Source of the DNA: Pseudomonas lijiangensis
Lineage (GTDB): Bacteria; Pseudomonadota; Gammaproteobacteria; Pseudomonadales; Pseudomonadaceae
DNA length: 64,000 nucleotides
Direction: 5' to 3'
Assembly: GCF_018968705.1 (NCBI RefSeq)
Contig: NZ_CP076668.1
Coordinates: 5,467,001-5,531,000 of the forward strand
Made by a program: the position numbers and the translations under genes. Of this stretch, positions 52,322-62,041 are shown piece by piece. Each line of letters starts with the position of its first letter. Position 1 is the stretch's first letter. The notes beneath the pieces were generated by a model, which had not been told where the DNA came from, made no database searches, and worked only from the letters and a program-made list of their open reading frames with translations.

Positions 52322-52676
52322 TGCAACTCCTCAATGGGCACGCTCTTGCGAGCGACCAGATACAAAAGCGGTTAAATCAGGGAACAGACGCCCATGCACG
52401 AAGCCAGACTATGCGGCGATAAGGGGACATCGTGCCAGCCCGCGATCATGAAAACTTATTGCACCTGTCGGCACCGGCGGTCCTGGGCTACCCCGTAGAA
52501 ATCAGTCGGGCATGTTACCGGAGCCCGGCAGGATGCTCTAGGCGTGGGCGATGGATGAATCATGAATTCCGTAGGAGCGGATTTATCCGCGAGACGTCGT
52601 TGAAGGCGATATGTTTCAGGCCTTTCGCGAATAAATTCGCTCCCACAGTCTCCCACACAGTCTGCACGGAGTGGCC
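52322..52676. other. 355-base gap between lgt and ptsP
   Basis: No convincing gene is seen. The right third is the REP composite at 52571-52647. The left part has no clear terminator or long open frame with a ribosome-binding site on either strand. Some Pseudomonas have a TauE/SafE-type permease gene between lgt and ptsP, but no trace of it is recognisable here. Confidence 0.6.
52571..52647. repeat. REP pair enclosing a conserved core, inverted (copy C)
   Basis: GTAGGAGCGGATTTATCCGC and TTTCGCGAATAAATTCGCTC bound a core which, read on the other strand, ends ATATCGCCTTCAACGACG, matching the core of the copy at 17404-17491. It lies just downstream of ptsP. Confidence 0.8.
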
Positions 52677-54956
52677 TCAATGCCCCTTGACCGACCCCGG
52701 ATTGATCATCCGGGACAGGCCCAGGTTGCGCAGTGCCAGTTGCAGGGAGCTGCTGATGACTTGCGGGTTGTCGTTGGTCATCAACTGGGCCAGCAGTTCC
52801 TTGGCCTTGCTCAGGTTGATCTGACGCAGCATCCATTTCACTTTCGGCAGGTTGGTGGCGTTCATCGACAGGCTGTCGAAACCCATCGCCATCAACAACA
52901 CCGCAGCAGCAGGGTCGCCCGCCATCTCACCGCAGATACTCACCGGCTTGCCTTCGGCATGGGCGTCACGCACCACGCTTTGCAGCGCCTGCAGCACCGC
53001 CGGGTGCAGGTAATCGTATAGATCGGCCACTCGCGGGTTGTTGCGGTCAACCGCCAGCAGGTATTGGGTCAGGTCGTTGGAGCCTACAGACAGGAAGTCC
53101 ACCTGACGGGCCAGGTCGCGGGTCTGATAGACCGCAGCCGGAATTTCGATCATGACGCCCACAGGCGGCATCGGCACATCGGTGCCTTCGTCGCGAACTT
53201 CGCCCCAGGCCCGGTGAATAAGGTGCAAAGCCTCTTCCACTTCATGGGTGCTGGAAATCATCGGCAACAGAATGCGCAGGTTGTTCAGGCCTTCACTGGC
53301 CTTGAGCATGGCGCGGGTCTGGACCAGGAAGATTTCCGGGTGGTCGAGGGTGACACGAATGCCACGCCAGCCCAGGAACGGGTTCTCTTCCTTGATCGGG
53401 AAGTAGGACAGCGCCTTGTCGCCACCGATATCCAGGCTGCGCATGGTCACCGGCAGCGGATGGAAGGCCGCCAGTTGTTCACGGTAGATGGCCAGCTGTT
53501 CCTTTTCGCTCGGGAAACGCTGGTTGATCATGAACGGCACTTCGGTGCGATACAGACCGACACCTTCGGCGCCACGCTGCTGGGCGCGGGCAACGTCGGC
53601 CAGCAGGCCGGTGTTGACCCACAGCGGCATGCGATGACCATCCAGCGTCACGCAAGGCAGCTCGCGCAGGGCATCAAGCCCCTGGGACAGCTGGCGCTCC
53701 TCCTCCACCACCTTGGTGAACTGCTGGCGCATGATGTCGCTGGGGTTGGTGAAGACTTCACCGTGGTAGCCATCGACGATCAGGTCGATGCCATCCACCT
53801 TGGAATAAGGGAAGTCCACAAGGCCCATGACCGTGGGAATGCCCATGGCCCGCGCCAGAATCGCCACGTGGGAGTTACCCGAACCCTGTACCGACACCAG
53901 ACCGACCAGCTTGCCTTCCGGCACTTCGCCGAGCATGGCCGGGGACAGTTCTTCACTGACCAGAATGGTGTTATCGGGGTAGACCAGCGCCTGTTGCCGG
54001 GCTTCCTGCAGGTAACCCAGCAAACGACGGCCCAGGTCCTTCACGTCCGATGCACGCTCGCGCAGATAGGCGTCGTCCATCAGCTCGAAACGGTTGACGT
54101 GCTCGTTCACCACCGAACGCAAGGCACCCTGCGCCCATTGGCCGGTCTTGATGATGTTGGTCACTTCGCTGCCCAGCGAAGCGTCATCGAGCATCATCAG
54201 GTAGACATCGAACAGCGCCAGCTCTTCGGGACGCAACTGGGTCGCCAGCTTGGCCGAAAGGGTGCGCATGTCATTGCGCACGCCTTCCAGCGCATTCTGG
54301 AACAGGGCCAGTTCGGCATCGATATCAGTGACGACTTTATCCGGGACCACTTCCAGGTCGGCGGGTGGCAGCATGACCACCGCCACACCCACGGCCGCAC
54401 CGGGCGAGCCGGCCACGCCGACAAACTTGGCCTCCTGAATCCCCTTGCCCTGGCGACCCAGACCGCGGATCGAGCCAGTGGCTTCGGCATGGGCGATGAC
54501 GCCTGCCAGTTGGGCACTCATGGTGACGAGGAAGGCTTCTTCCCCTTCGTCGAACTGACGCCGCTCCTTTTGCTGGATCACCAACACGCCCACCACACGA
54601 CGGTGGTGGATGATCGGCGTGCCAAGGAAAGAGGCATAACGCTCTTCACCGGTTTCGGCAAAGTAGCGGTAACGGGGGTGATCGGCGGCGTTTTCGAGGT
54701 TCAGCGGTTCTTCGCGAGTACCGACCAGACCTACGAGGCCCTCGTTCGGCGCCATGCTCACCTTGCCGATGGAGCGTTTGTTCAGACCCTCGGAAGCCAT
54801 CAGCACGAAACGGTTGGTTTCGGGGTCAAGCAGATAGACCGAGCAGACCTGGCTGCCCATGGCCTCCTTGACGCGTAACACAATAATGCCCAACGCCGCC
54901 TTGAGATCCTTGGCAGAGTTTACTTCCTGGACGATCTTGCGCAGCGTATTGAGCAT
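52677..54956 (-). CDS. ptsP: Phosphoenolpyruvate-protein phosphotransferase PtsP (nitrogen-related PTS)
   Basis: A 759-residue enzyme I-type protein. The N-terminal GAF domain (about 15-160) is the nitrogen-sensing module; the PTS EI body follows, with the phosphohistidine in GSGNSHVAILARAMGIPTVM (near 358) and the PEP-binding SVGSNDLTQYLLAVDRNN (near 640). It phosphorylates NPr, and then EIIA-Ntr, linking nitrogen state to regulation. It is followed upstream on the same strand by rppH (21-base gap), a conserved pair in gammaproteobacteria. Confidence 0.97.
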   Translation of the reverse strand: MLNTLRKIVQEVNSAKDLKAALGIIVLRVKEAMGSQVCSVYLLDPETNRFVLMASEGLNKRSIGKVSMAPNEGLVGLVGTREEPLNLENAADHPRYRYFAETGEERYASFLGTPIIHHRRVVGVLVIQQKERRQFDEGEEAFLVTMSAQLAGVIAHAEATGSIRGLGRQGKGIQEAKFVGVAGSPGAAVGVAVVMLPPADLEVVPDKVVTDIDAELALFQNALEGVRNDMRTLSAKLATQLRPEELALFDVYLMMLDDASLGSEVTNIIKTGQWAQGALRSVVNEHVNRFELMDDAYLRERASDVKDLGRRLLGYLQEARQQALVYPDNTILVSEELSPAMLGEVPEGKLVGLVSVQGSGNSHVAILARAMGIPTVMGLVDFPYSKVDGIDLIVDGYHGEVFTNPSDIMRQQFTKVVEEERQLSQGLDALRELPCVTLDGHRMPLWVNTGLLADVARAQQRGAEGVGLYRTEVPFMINQRFPSEKEQLAIYREQLAAFHPLPVTMRSLDIGGDKALSYFPIKEENPFLGWRGIRVTLDHPEIFLVQTRAMLKASEGLNNLRILLPMISSTHEVEEALHLIHRAWGEVRDEGTDVPMPPVGVMIEIPAAVYQTRDLARQVDFLSVGSNDLTQYLLAVDRNNPRVADLYDYLHPAVLQALQSVVRDAHAEGKPVSICGEMAGDPAAAVLLMAMGFDSLSMNATNLPKVKWMLRQINLSKAKELLAQLMTNDNPQVISSSLQLALRNLGLSRMINPGSVKGH

Positions 54957-54977
54957 GGCTCGGGGTCGAACTCCGTG

Positions 54978-55457
54978 TCAGTCGCGCGATAAAAGGCGCG
55001 GGGCAAGCTCTTTGAGTGCGCGTCGATACACCTCGCGCTTGAATGTCACCACTTGGCCTAACGGGTACCAATAGCTGACCCAACGCCAGCCATCGAACTC
55101 CGGTTTACCGGTCAAATCCATCCGCACCCGCTGCTCGTTGGAGATCAGGCGCAGGAGAAACCACTTCTGTTTCTGGCCGATGCATAGCGGTTGGCTATGG
55201 GTACGGACCAGTCGCTGCGGCAGACGATAACGCAACCAACCGCGGGTACAGGCCAGAATCTGCACATCCTGTCGTTCCAGCCCGACCTCTTCATTCAATT
55301 CGCGATACAGCGCCTCTTCCGGCGTCTCCTGAGGGTTTATTCCACCCTGTGGAAACTGCCAGGCATCTTGGTTAATACGCCGAGCCCATAGGACCTGACC
55401 AGCATCGTTTGTCAGAATAATCCCGACATTAGGACGGAAACCATCGGGGTCGATCAC
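54978..55457 (-). CDS. rppH: RNA pyrophosphohydrolase
   Basis: A 159-residue Nudix enzyme that removes pyrophosphate from the 5' end of mRNA, triggering RNase E decay. The Nudix box [23 protein letters not shown] is at about 38-60. GTG at 55457 is chosen because the family begins [13 protein letters not shown]; an upstream frame start would add 14 residues not found in relatives. It is co-directional with ptsP. Confidence 0.97.
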   Translation of the reverse strand: MIDPDGFRPNVGIILTNDAGQVLWARRINQDAWQFPQGGINPQETPEEALYRELNEEVGLERQDVQILACTRGWLRYRLPQRLVRTHSQPLCIGQKQKWFLLRLISNEQRVRMDLTGKPEFDGWRWVSYWYPLGQVVTFKREVYRRALKELAPRLLSRD

Positions 55458-55599
55458 GGCAACAACCTCGCAAACGCATGTCGCCGCATTGTTCCACAAA
55501 GGCGCTCAAAGCAGCAACGAGCCTAAGCACCTTATGTGAAGTCTTGTGAAAACCTCGTATTCTTGTGCTCTTTTTTCAGTTATTTCAGCGAGTAACCAC

Positions 55600-56256
55600 A
55601 TGCGCCTGGCTTTATTCGACCTCGACAACACACTTCTGGGCGGTGACAGCGATCACGCCTGGGGCGATTACCTGTGCGAACGCGGCATCCTCGATGCCGT
55701 GGCCTACAAGACGCGCAACGACGCATTCTATGAAGACTACCTGGCCGGCACGCTCAACCTGACCGACTACCTGAATTTCAGCCTCGAAATCCTGGGCCGG
55801 ACCGAAATGGCTCAGCTCGATGAATGGCACCGGGACTTCATGCGCGACTGCATCGAACCCATCGTACTGCCCAAAGCGCTGGAACTGATCGCCAAACACC
55901 GTGACGCAGGCGACAAACTGGTGGTCATAACCGCCACCAACCGCTTCGTGACCGCCCCGATCGTCGCCCGCCTGGGGATCGACACCCTGCTGGCGACCGA
56001 ATGCGAGCTGGTCGACGGGCGCTATACCGGGCGCACTACAGGTATACCCTGCTTCCGTGAAGGCAAGGTGACCCGGCTCAATCATTGGCTTGAAGAGCAT
56101 GCATTCAGTCTGGAAGGCAGCTATTTCTACAGCGACTCCATGAACGACCTGCCACTTCTGGAGCAGGTTGCCCATCCAGTGGCCGTGGACCCGGACCCGA
56201 AACTGCGTGCAGAAGCAGAAAAACGCGGCTGGCAGGTGATTTCACTGCGCGGATGA
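55600..56256 (+). CDS. HAD-superfamily (subfamily IB) phosphatase
   Basis: A 218-residue phosphatase related to SerB. Motif I is [17 protein letters not shown] (about 4-20) with nucleophile Asp and general-acid Asp, motif II is VVITATNR (about 108-115) and motif III is [14 protein letters not shown] (about 181-194). Substrate unknown; some relatives act on phosphoserine or histidinol phosphate. The ATG at 55600 is chosen because motif I must lie near the start; an 18-codon extension has no ribosome-binding site. Confidence 0.9.
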   Translation: MRLALFDLDNTLLGGDSDHAWGDYLCERGILDAVAYKTRNDAFYEDYLAGTLNLTDYLNFSLEILGRTEMAQLDEWHRDFMRDCIEPIVLPKALELIAKHRDAGDKLVVITATNRFVTAPIVARLGIDTLLATECELVDGRYTGRTTGIPCFREGKVTRLNHWLEEHAFSLEGSYFYSDSMNDLPLLEQVAHPVAVDPDPKLRAEAEKRGWQVISLRG

Positions 56257-56265
56257 ATGCGGCGA

Positions 56266-56661
56266 TCAAGCCGGTTTGAAGACCATCAAGCCGGCAATCG
56301 CTATAAGGCAGGCGCTGGTAATGACCGCCAGCGCCAGGGTGAACCTCAGTCTGCCCGCCTTGCCGGCCAGCCGACTCACCAGCCAGACCCAGCTGAAAAG
56401 CCCCAGGACATAAAGCACGCTACTGGCCAGCACCCAGGTCTGGCCCAGTGACAAGCCGAGCAGATGAACCAGCCACCAGCCGCTGAACGGCAGAACCGCC
56501 AGGCAGACAGCCATCAACAGCCAGACGAACAGGGTCGGGCGTTGCAGCAGGCGGTCATGAGCCCGCGTCTTGATGACCCGGAAAGCCAGACCCAAGGCAC
56601 CTAGCAGCCATAGCGTGATTGCGGCTATATGCAGGGTTTTCAGCGCTGTGATGTATTCCAC
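56266..56661 (-). CDS. Small four-helix membrane protein, DUF2269-like
   Basis: A 131-residue inner-membrane protein with four predicted helices (about 8-28, 43-65, 73-97, 105-128). The opening ITALKTLHIAAITLWLLGALGLAFRVI has the HIxAxxxW pattern of the DUF2269/CopD-like families, with a His and Trp that could bind haem or metal. The function is unknown. It is convergent with the HAD phosphatase, nine bases away. Confidence 0.75.
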   Translation of the reverse strand: MEYITALKTLHIAAITLWLLGALGLAFRVIKTRAHDRLLQRPTLFVWLLMAVCLAVLPFSGWWLVHLLGLSLGQTWVLASSVLYVLGLFSWVWLVSRLAGKAGRLRFTLALAVITSACLIAIAGLMVFKPA

Positions 56662-56731
56662 GTTATGCCATCCCTCGCAGGCGAAGCTTTATTGAGCGTA
56701 GCAGCATCAATGTCCCCATCCCGACTAACTC

Positions 56732-56816
56732 TGTGGGAGCGAATTCATTCGCGAAGGGGTACATCCTAAGAAAATGTAGTGCCTTCAATAATGTCATCGC
56801 GAATGAATTCGCTCCA
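56732..56816. repeat. REP pair enclosing a conserved core (copy B)
   Basis: TGTGGGAGCGAATTCATTCG and CATCGCGAATGAATTCGCTC enclose a core GTACATCCTAAGAAAATGTA followed by GTGCCTTCAATAATG, the same core as at 17404-17491. It lies between ilvA and the small membrane protein gene. Confidence 0.85.
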
Positions 56817-56825
56817 ACGGATCGC

Positions 56826-58340
56826 TTAACCCAGAAACAGCCTATACGCCGGATTCTGGCTCTCATCCCAATACGGATAGCCAATCTCGTCCAGCGCTGC
56901 GCCCACCAGATGCCGTTCTTCTTCCGGCACCACCAGCCCGGCCACCACGCGACCATCGGCGGCGCCGTGGTTGCGGTAGTGGAACATGGAGATGGTCCAG
57001 CGCCCGCCCAGTTTGCTCAGGAAGTTGAACAGCGCACCCGGCCGCTCCGGAAACTCGAAACGCAGCACCACTTCATCGCTGACCCGCTCGGCATGCCCGC
57101 CGACCATATGGCGGATATGCAGCTTGGCCAGTTCGTTGTCGGTGAGGTCCAGCACCGGGAACCCTTGCTCTGTCAGGCTTGAAATCAAGGCGCTGCGCGG
57201 GTCGTTGTCCGGGTGGGTCTGTACGCCGACGAAGATATGGGCCTCGCGGTCGGTGTGGTAGCGGTAGTTGAATTCAGTGATCTGGCGCTTGCCGATGGCC
57301 TGACAGAAGGCCTTGAAGCTGCCCGGCTGCTCGGGAATGGTCACGGCGATGATGGCTTCGCGACCTTCACCCAGCTCGGCGCGCTCGGCCACATGGCGCA
57401 GGCGGTCGAAGTTGACGTTGGCACCGGAATCGATGGCCACCAAGGTCTGGCCGCTGATGCCACGTTGCTCCACATACTTCTTGATGCCCGCCACGCCCAG
57501 CGCACCGGCGGGTTCGGTGATGGAGCGGGTGTCGTCGTAGATGTCCTTGATGGCCGCGCAGATTTCATCGGTGCTGACGGTGATGACTTCATCGACGTAG
57601 TGACGGCAGACCTCGAAAGTGTGATGGCCGATCTGCGCCACTGCCACGCCATCGGCAAACAGCCCGACCTGATTCAGCACCACCCGCTCATCCGCTGCCA
57701 TGGCGGCTTGCAGGCAGTTGGAGTCGTCCGGTTCGACACCGATGACCTTGATGTCCGGACGCAGGTATTTGACGTAGGCCGCGATGCCCGCAATCAGGCC
57801 GCCACCGCCCACCGGAACGAAAATGGCGTCCAGTTGGCCCGGTTGCTGGCGCAGGATTTCCATGGCCACCGTGCCTTGTCCGGCAATGGTGTCAGGGTCA
57901 TCGTAAGGATGGATATAAACAAAACCTTGCTCGTCCACCAGCTTGAGGGAGTAAGCCAAAGCTTCCGGGAAGGAGTCGCCATGCAGCACCACCTGGGCGC
58001 CTCGGGAGCGGACGCCTTCGACCTTGATTTCGGGCGTCGTCTTGGGCATGACGATGGTGGCCTTGATGCCCAACACCTTGGCTGCCAGCGCCAGCCCCTG
58101 GGCATGATTGCCTGCCGAAGCCGTCACCACGCCGCGAGCCAGTTCCTCAGGACTCAGTTGTGCCAGCTTGTTATAGGCGCCGCGAATCTTGAAAGAGAAC
58201 ACCGGTTGCAGGTCTTCGCGCTTGAGCAATATCTGGTTGGCCAGCCGCTCGGAAAGCTGGCGGGCGCCCTGCAGCGGGGTTTCGACAGCGACGTCATAGA
58301 CGCGGGAAGTGAGGATTTTCTTGACGTACTGTTCGAGCAT
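56826..58340 (-). CDS. ilvA: Threonine ammonia-lyase, biosynthetic
   Basis: A 504-residue PLP enzyme that deaminates threonine to 2-oxobutyrate, the first step to isoleucine. The PLP lysine is in FSFKIRGAYNKLA (near 53), the phosphate-binding loop is VGGGGLIAGIAAY (about 184-196), and two C-terminal ACT-like domains (about 325-500) give feedback control by isoleucine and valine. ATG at 58340 is chosen because the family begins MLEQYVKKIL. It diverges from rpiA. Confidence 0.97.
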   Translation of the reverse strand: MLEQYVKKILTSRVYDVAVETPLQGARQLSERLANQILLKREDLQPVFSFKIRGAYNKLAQLSPEELARGVVTASAGNHAQGLALAAKVLGIKATIVMPKTTPEIKVEGVRSRGAQVVLHGDSFPEALAYSLKLVDEQGFVYIHPYDDPDTIAGQGTVAMEILRQQPGQLDAIFVPVGGGGLIAGIAAYVKYLRPDIKVIGVEPDDSNCLQAAMAADERVVLNQVGLFADGVAVAQIGHHTFEVCRHYVDEVITVSTDEICAAIKDIYDDTRSITEPAGALGVAGIKKYVEQRGISGQTLVAIDSGANVNFDRLRHVAERAELGEGREAIIAVTIPEQPGSFKAFCQAIGKRQITEFNYRYHTDREAHIFVGVQTHPDNDPRSALISSLTEQGFPVLDLTDNELAKLHIRHMVGGHAERVSDEVVLRFEFPERPGALFNFLSKLGGRWTISMFHYRNHGAADGRVVAGLVVPEEERHLVGAALDEIGYPYWDESQNPAYRLFLG

Positions 58341-58440
58341 CGGGGCGATATCACTGGCGAAGGGAGCAAGACCGAGAAGTCTACTCTGCACTCCGATGAA
58401 CGACCATACGAATGACGGGGCTTTGCGGCGCAGTCATCGC

Positions 58441-58446
58441 TATAAT
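58441..58446 (+). promoter_or_regulatory. -10 element before rpiA
   Basis: A perfect TATAAT lies 39 bases before the rpiA ATG. No clear -35 element is visible at 17 bases. It is the most likely sigma70 -10 box in the ilvA-rpiA divergent region. Confidence 0.55.
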
Positions 58447-58484
58447 GCGGCCCCTTTTTGCACCTTTGGCACCGTGGAGCCAGC

Positions 58485-59156
58485 ATGACCCAGGATCAAC
58501 TCAAACAGGCCGTGGCTCAAGCCGCTGTCGATTTCATTCTTCCCAAGATCGACGACAAGAGCATCATCGGTGTCGGCACCGGCTCCACGGCCAACTGCTT
58601 CATCGATGCGCTGGCCAAACACAAGGCCTCCTTCGATGGCGCGGTAGCCAGCTCCGAAGCCACCGCTGCCCGCCTCAAGAGCCATGGCATTCCGGTCTAT
58701 GAACTCAATACGGTCAGCGATCTGGAGTTCTACATCGACGGCGCCGACGAAAGCGACGAGCACCTGAACCTGATCAAGGGCGGTGGCGCGGCGCTGACTC
58801 GCGAGAAGATCGTGGCCGCTGTGGCCAAGACCTTCATCTGCATCGCAGACGGCAGCAAGCTGGTGCCGGTACTGGGCGCATTCCCGCTGCCGGTCGAAGT
58901 GATCCCGATGGCGCGCAGCCATGTTGCCCGTCAACTGGTCAAGCTGGGCGGCGACCCGGTTTATCGTGAAGGCGTATTGACCGACAACGGCAATATCATT
59001 CTCGACGTACACAACATGAGCATCACCAACCCGGTGGAGCTGGAAACCGCGATCAACGCCATCGTGGGCGTGGTCACCAACGGCCTGTTCGCAGAGCGCG
59101 GCGCAGACCTGCTGTTGCTGGGTACTGCCGAAGGCGTGAAAACCCTGACTCGCTAA
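58485..59156 (+). CDS. rpiA: Ribose-5-phosphate isomerase A
   Basis: A 223-residue enzyme that interconverts ribose-5-phosphate and ribulose-5-phosphate. Signatures are [17 protein letters not shown] (about 26-42), [27 protein letters not shown] (about 82-108) with the catalytic Asp, Glu and Lys, and [12 protein letters not shown] (about 164-175). ATG at 58485 is chosen because GTGGAG precedes it and the family begins MTQDQLK. The divergent ilvA-rpiA arrangement is common in gammaproteobacteria. Confidence 0.97.
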   Translation: MTQDQLKQAVAQAAVDFILPKIDDKSIIGVGTGSTANCFIDALAKHKASFDGAVASSEATAARLKSHGIPVYELNTVSDLEFYIDGADESDEHLNLIKGGGAALTREKIVAAVAKTFICIADGSKLVPVLGAFPLPVEVIPMARSHVARQLVKLGGDPVYREGVLTDNGNIILDVHNMSITNPVELETAINAIVGVVTNGLFAERGADLLLLGTAEGVKTLTR

Positions 59157-59169
59157 GCCGCGGTCAGTG

Positions 59170-59201
59170 AGGCCAGAGCTCCCGTCGAGGGACTCTGGCC
59201 T
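59170..59201. terminator. Hairpin between rpiA and the convergent SdiA-regulated gene
   Basis: AGGCCAGAG and CTCTGGCCT form a 9-bp stem, extended by TCCC/GGGA around GTCGA. There is no T run on either side, so it may stop transcription only partly or protect 3' ends from both directions. Confidence 0.55.
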
Positions 59202-59210
59202 GAACCAGGC

Positions 59211-60107
59211 TTATGGCTTGCGAAACTTGTAGAACAGATTCGGCTCGCTCACCACGTAGAGCGTCCCCTCTTCATCCAGGGTAAAACCCTCGGCCTGTGG
59301 CACGTCCTTGCTCAAACCCAGCTGGCCCTTTTTCAAGGAAGCGCTGGCAATCGGGCGGCCTTCGTCATTGAGCTCCAGAATCTTTTTCGATTCATCGGAC
59401 ATCAGCAGCAAGTGGCCCGTCGGGGCATCGAAGTACAGGCTGGACATGTCGCGCACAAACAGGCCTGCATCGCGCTTTCTATCGAAGATGACGCCCAGGT
59501 TGTTACTGCTCTGGGGGAAACCGCGTATTTCGACGATCTGTACCGGCTCGCTTTCCTTGGCGATAAACAGTCGCTGGCCCTTGATATCGTAGGCCAGACC
59601 TTCAAAACCCTTGTTGCGACCCACGTCGATGCTCAATGTCAGTTGCACGGCATCGGCGGCATCGAGGGTGCGGGTAGTGTCGTCGACATGAACCTTGAGC
59701 AAACGCTGCTGGCGCTCGTCGCTGATCACGTAAACACCAGGGCTGATGTACTCGATGGCTTCGGAATCGCCGAAACCGTTCAAGGAAATACGTCGCAGGA
59801 TACGACCATCGAGGCTCAGCTCGACCATTTCGTTCTTCTGGTTGGTCACCGTGAACAGGCTTTTGCGATCCGGGTCGTAGCTCAGGGCCGAGACATCATC
59901 CTCAAGCCCTTCGATCACCTGCCCTTCTATCTCGACCTTGTAGCGATCAAGACCAACCGTCTGCTGCGCGTCCGATTGCCAGAGCATTTGCCAGGCAAAC
60001 GAAGCGCGCTTCACAAAGCGGTACTCCCTATCCGCAAAAAACAGCAAGGCAGCCAGCGCAATCATCAACGAAAACAACAAGGCAGAACGGATAGGGCGAC
60101 GCATCAA
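59211..60107 (-). CDS. SdiA-regulated domain protein, membrane-anchored
   Basis: A 298-residue protein with one N-terminal membrane helix (ALLFSLMIALAALLFFA, about 8-24) and a periplasmic six-bladed beta-propeller-like SdiA-regulated domain (about 55-298; GLEDDVSALSYDPDRKSLFTVTNQ, GFGDSEAIEYISPGVYVISDERQQRLL, NKGFEGLAYDIKGQRLF, QAEGFTLDEEGTLYVVSEPNLFY). Function unknown; such propellers bind or hydrolyse small ligands in some proteins. A paralogue lies directly upstream on the same strand. Confidence 0.88.
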   Translation of the reverse strand: MMRRPIRSALLFSLMIALAALLFFADREYRFVKRASFAWQMLWQSDAQQTVGLDRYKVEIEGQVIEGLEDDVSALSYDPDRKSLFTVTNQKNEMVELSLDGRILRRISLNGFGDSEAIEYISPGVYVISDERQQRLLKVHVDDTTRTLDAADAVQLTLSIDVGRNKGFEGLAYDIKGQRLFIAKESEPVQIVEIRGFPQSSNNLGVIFDRKRDAGLFVRDMSSLYFDAPTGHLLLMSDESKKILELNDEGRPIASASLKKGQLGLSKDVPQAEGFTLDEEGTLYVVSEPNLFYKFRKP

Positions 60108-60189
60108 GGCAGCTCAAATAGTGATCGGGGCAGCATAGATATCACGTGAATCTGAATCTTTGCTTAATAGCGCAATGACATTGCGGGGC

Positions 60190-61110
60190 TCAATGTTTAC
60201 GAAATACGTAGAACAGGTTCGGCTCACTGACCATGTACAGATTTCCCTCATCATCCAGCGCAACACCTTCAGCGCGAGGAATGGTGTCCTTCAGACCGTT
60301 CATGCCGCCCAGCAGGGTCATGAAACTGACTTGCTGACCGCTTTCGTCCACTTCCAGCAGCAAGTGCGAATCGGCAGACAGCACCAGCGTATGCCCGGTA
60401 CGCGGGTCGACACTCAGGGAAGATAGGTTGCGCGCGTCCAGCGAAACATTGGCGACTCTCTGTTTCTCGCCTTTCAGGACATCGCTGCCATCACTCTTCC
60501 AGGTGAACAGTGCTGGCGGACGTTCTTCGCCCAGCAAGATCTGCTGACGAGTCGGGTCCCAGGCAATGCCTTCGAACCCTTTGTTTTTGTTTTTCGAAGG
60601 GCCGAGATCGTATTGCGGGAAATCGGCCATGTTCAGGGTCGTGGTTTCTGCCGTCACCTTGACGATGCTCAGCATATGCTGGCGCTCGTCGGTAATCCCG
60701 ATCAGGCCGTCGTTCAGAACCGCCACACCTTCGGGGTTGCTCCAGCCCACCAGAGGAATCTTGCGCAGCACATCGCCCTTGAGGGTCAGCTCCACCAGGA
60801 ACGGATTCTTGCCCATGACCGAGAACAGCGTCTTGGTCACCGGGCTGTAGGTCAGGTCGGAAGCCTCATCCTTCTCCATGCCGGGCAGCAGCCTGGCGTC
60901 GATCTCCACTTTGTAGTCCGGGAGCCAGATGCTGGCGCGGCGGGATGCCTTGTCCTCGAAACCTTCCTTGACCCACAGCACCGCACGATCATCCCAATGC
61001 ATCACAAACGCCAGGACGTAGCCCATGACCAGAACCAGCAGCAACCAGGCATACCAACGCATGCCCAACAGACGGAAACGGGGATTTCGAGACGCGGGGA
61101 GCCTGGCCAT
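60190..61110 (-). CDS. SdiA-regulated domain protein, paralogue
   Basis: A 306-residue protein of the same design as its neighbour: one membrane helix (MRWYAWLLLVLVMGYVLAFVM, about 18-38) then the periplasmic SdiA-regulated propeller (about 65-306; GMEKDEASDLTYSPVTKTLFSVMG, NKGFEGIAWDPTRQQILLGEE, RAEGVALDDEGNLYMVSEPNLFY). The two share the closing SEPNLFY and overall plan but are well diverged, so the duplication is old. Function unknown. Confidence 0.88.
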   Translation of the reverse strand: MARLPASRNPRFRLLGMRWYAWLLLVLVMGYVLAFVMHWDDRAVLWVKEGFEDKASRRASIWLPDYKVEIDARLLPGMEKDEASDLTYSPVTKTLFSVMGKNPFLVELTLKGDVLRKIPLVGWSNPEGVAVLNDGLIGITDERQHMLSIVKVTAETTTLNMADFPQYDLGPSKNKNKGFEGIAWDPTRQQILLGEERPPALFTWKSDGSDVLKGEKQRVANVSLDARNLSSLSVDPRTGHTLVLSADSHLLLEVDESGQQVSFMTLLGGMNGLKDTIPRAEGVALDDEGNLYMVSEPNLFYVFRKH

Positions 61111-61219
61111 TCAAGAGTTCCTGAGCAGATATGACGTAGAGCATCGAGTGAGAGGCAGCCGGATTATCCAGATCAAGTGTGAAAAAAACGCTAATTGTGC
61201 TGCCGAGTCAGTTCGGTGA

Positions 61220-61241
61220 CTGTGGGAGGCAGCGTGCTGGC
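61220..61241. repeat. Single REP-like half-site of the GGCAGC class
   Basis: TGTGGGAGGCAGCGTGCTGG(CG) is one arm of the hairpin class seen intact at 21235-21292, without its inverse nearby. It lies between the second SdiA-regulated gene and the FAH-family gene. Confidence 0.7.
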
Positions 61242-61265
61242 GACAGGGACACCGCCGACAGAGCC

Positions 61266-61301
61266 AAAAAAAACGCCCGAGAGGTCATCTCAGGCGTTTT
61301 T
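61266..61301 (-). terminator. Intrinsic terminator after the FAH-family gene
   Basis: On the minus strand AACGCCTGAGA pairs with TCTCGGGCGTT (one mismatch) around a short loop and is followed by a run of T. It lies 20 bases after the stop at 61322. An A run before the stem makes it a possible terminator in the other direction as well. Confidence 0.85.
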
Positions 61302-61321
61302 CAACAGCAGCAACCGGGTGT

Positions 61322-61987
61322 TTAACGAACAACGCTTTCGAAGCGGTTCTGACCGGTCAGCTCCAGCACGATCTCGTCACCGGCCTCGAACGGGCCAACG
61401 CCTGCGGGGGTGCCAGTCATGATGATGTCACCGGCCTGCAGGGAGAAGTTGGCGGCCATGTGCTGGATCATTGGCACGATGGGGTTGAGCATCAGGCTGC
61501 TGTTGCCGTCCTGCACGACCTTGCCGTTGATGGTCAGACGAATGCCGATATCGGTCAGGTCCGGATAGGTTTCAGCCGGCACGAAAGGTGCGATGACCGC
61601 AGCGCCGTCGAAGCACTTGGCCAGTTCCCATGGCAGGCCTTTCTCGCGCAGACGCGACTGCACGTCACGCAAGGTCAGGTCCAGGCCCGGAGCGAAACCG
61701 CTGATGGCGTCGAGCACTTCTTCACGGGAAGGATTCTTGCTCAGCGGCTTGCCGATCAGTACGACGATTTCGGCTTCGTAATGCACAGAACCACGGTCTG
61801 CCGGAATGCTGAAGCCGCCTTCCAGAGCGACCACGGAACTGCCGGGCTTCATGAACAGCAAAGGCTCGGTCGGAACCGGGTTGCCCAGCTCCTTGGCGTG
61901 CTCTGCATAGTTACGACCGATACAGACCACCTTGCCCAGCGGGAAGTGGATGTTCGTTCCATCGACATATTTGTGCTGGTAGCTCAT
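61322..61987 (-). CDS. Fumarylacetoacetate hydrolase family protein (YcgM/FAHD1-like)
   Basis: A 221-residue single-domain FAH-fold enzyme. Signatures are VCIGRNYAEHAKELGNPVPTEPLLFMKP (about 21-48), the metal-binding VHYEAEIVVLIGK (about 68-80), and IMTGTPAGVGP (about 191-201). Relatives hydrolyse acylpyruvates or decarboxylate oxaloacetate. It lies 54 bases downstream of a flavoprotein gene on the same strand and is probably co-transcribed with it. Confidence 0.9.
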   Translation of the reverse strand: MSYQHKYVDGTNIHFPLGKVVCIGRNYAEHAKELGNPVPTEPLLFMKPGSSVVALEGGFSIPADRGSVHYEAEIVVLIGKPLSKNPSREEVLDAISGFAPGLDLTLRDVQSRLREKGLPWELAKCFDGAAVIAPFVPAETYPDLTDIGIRLTINGKVVQDGNSSLMLNPIVPMIQHMAANFSLQAGDIIMTGTPAGVGPFEAGDEIVLELTGQNRFESVVR

Positions 61988-62041
61988 GACGTCTCCTGGG
62001 TCTGATAATTCTGGCTTCGTTGAATAAGGTATGTCGGCTGA

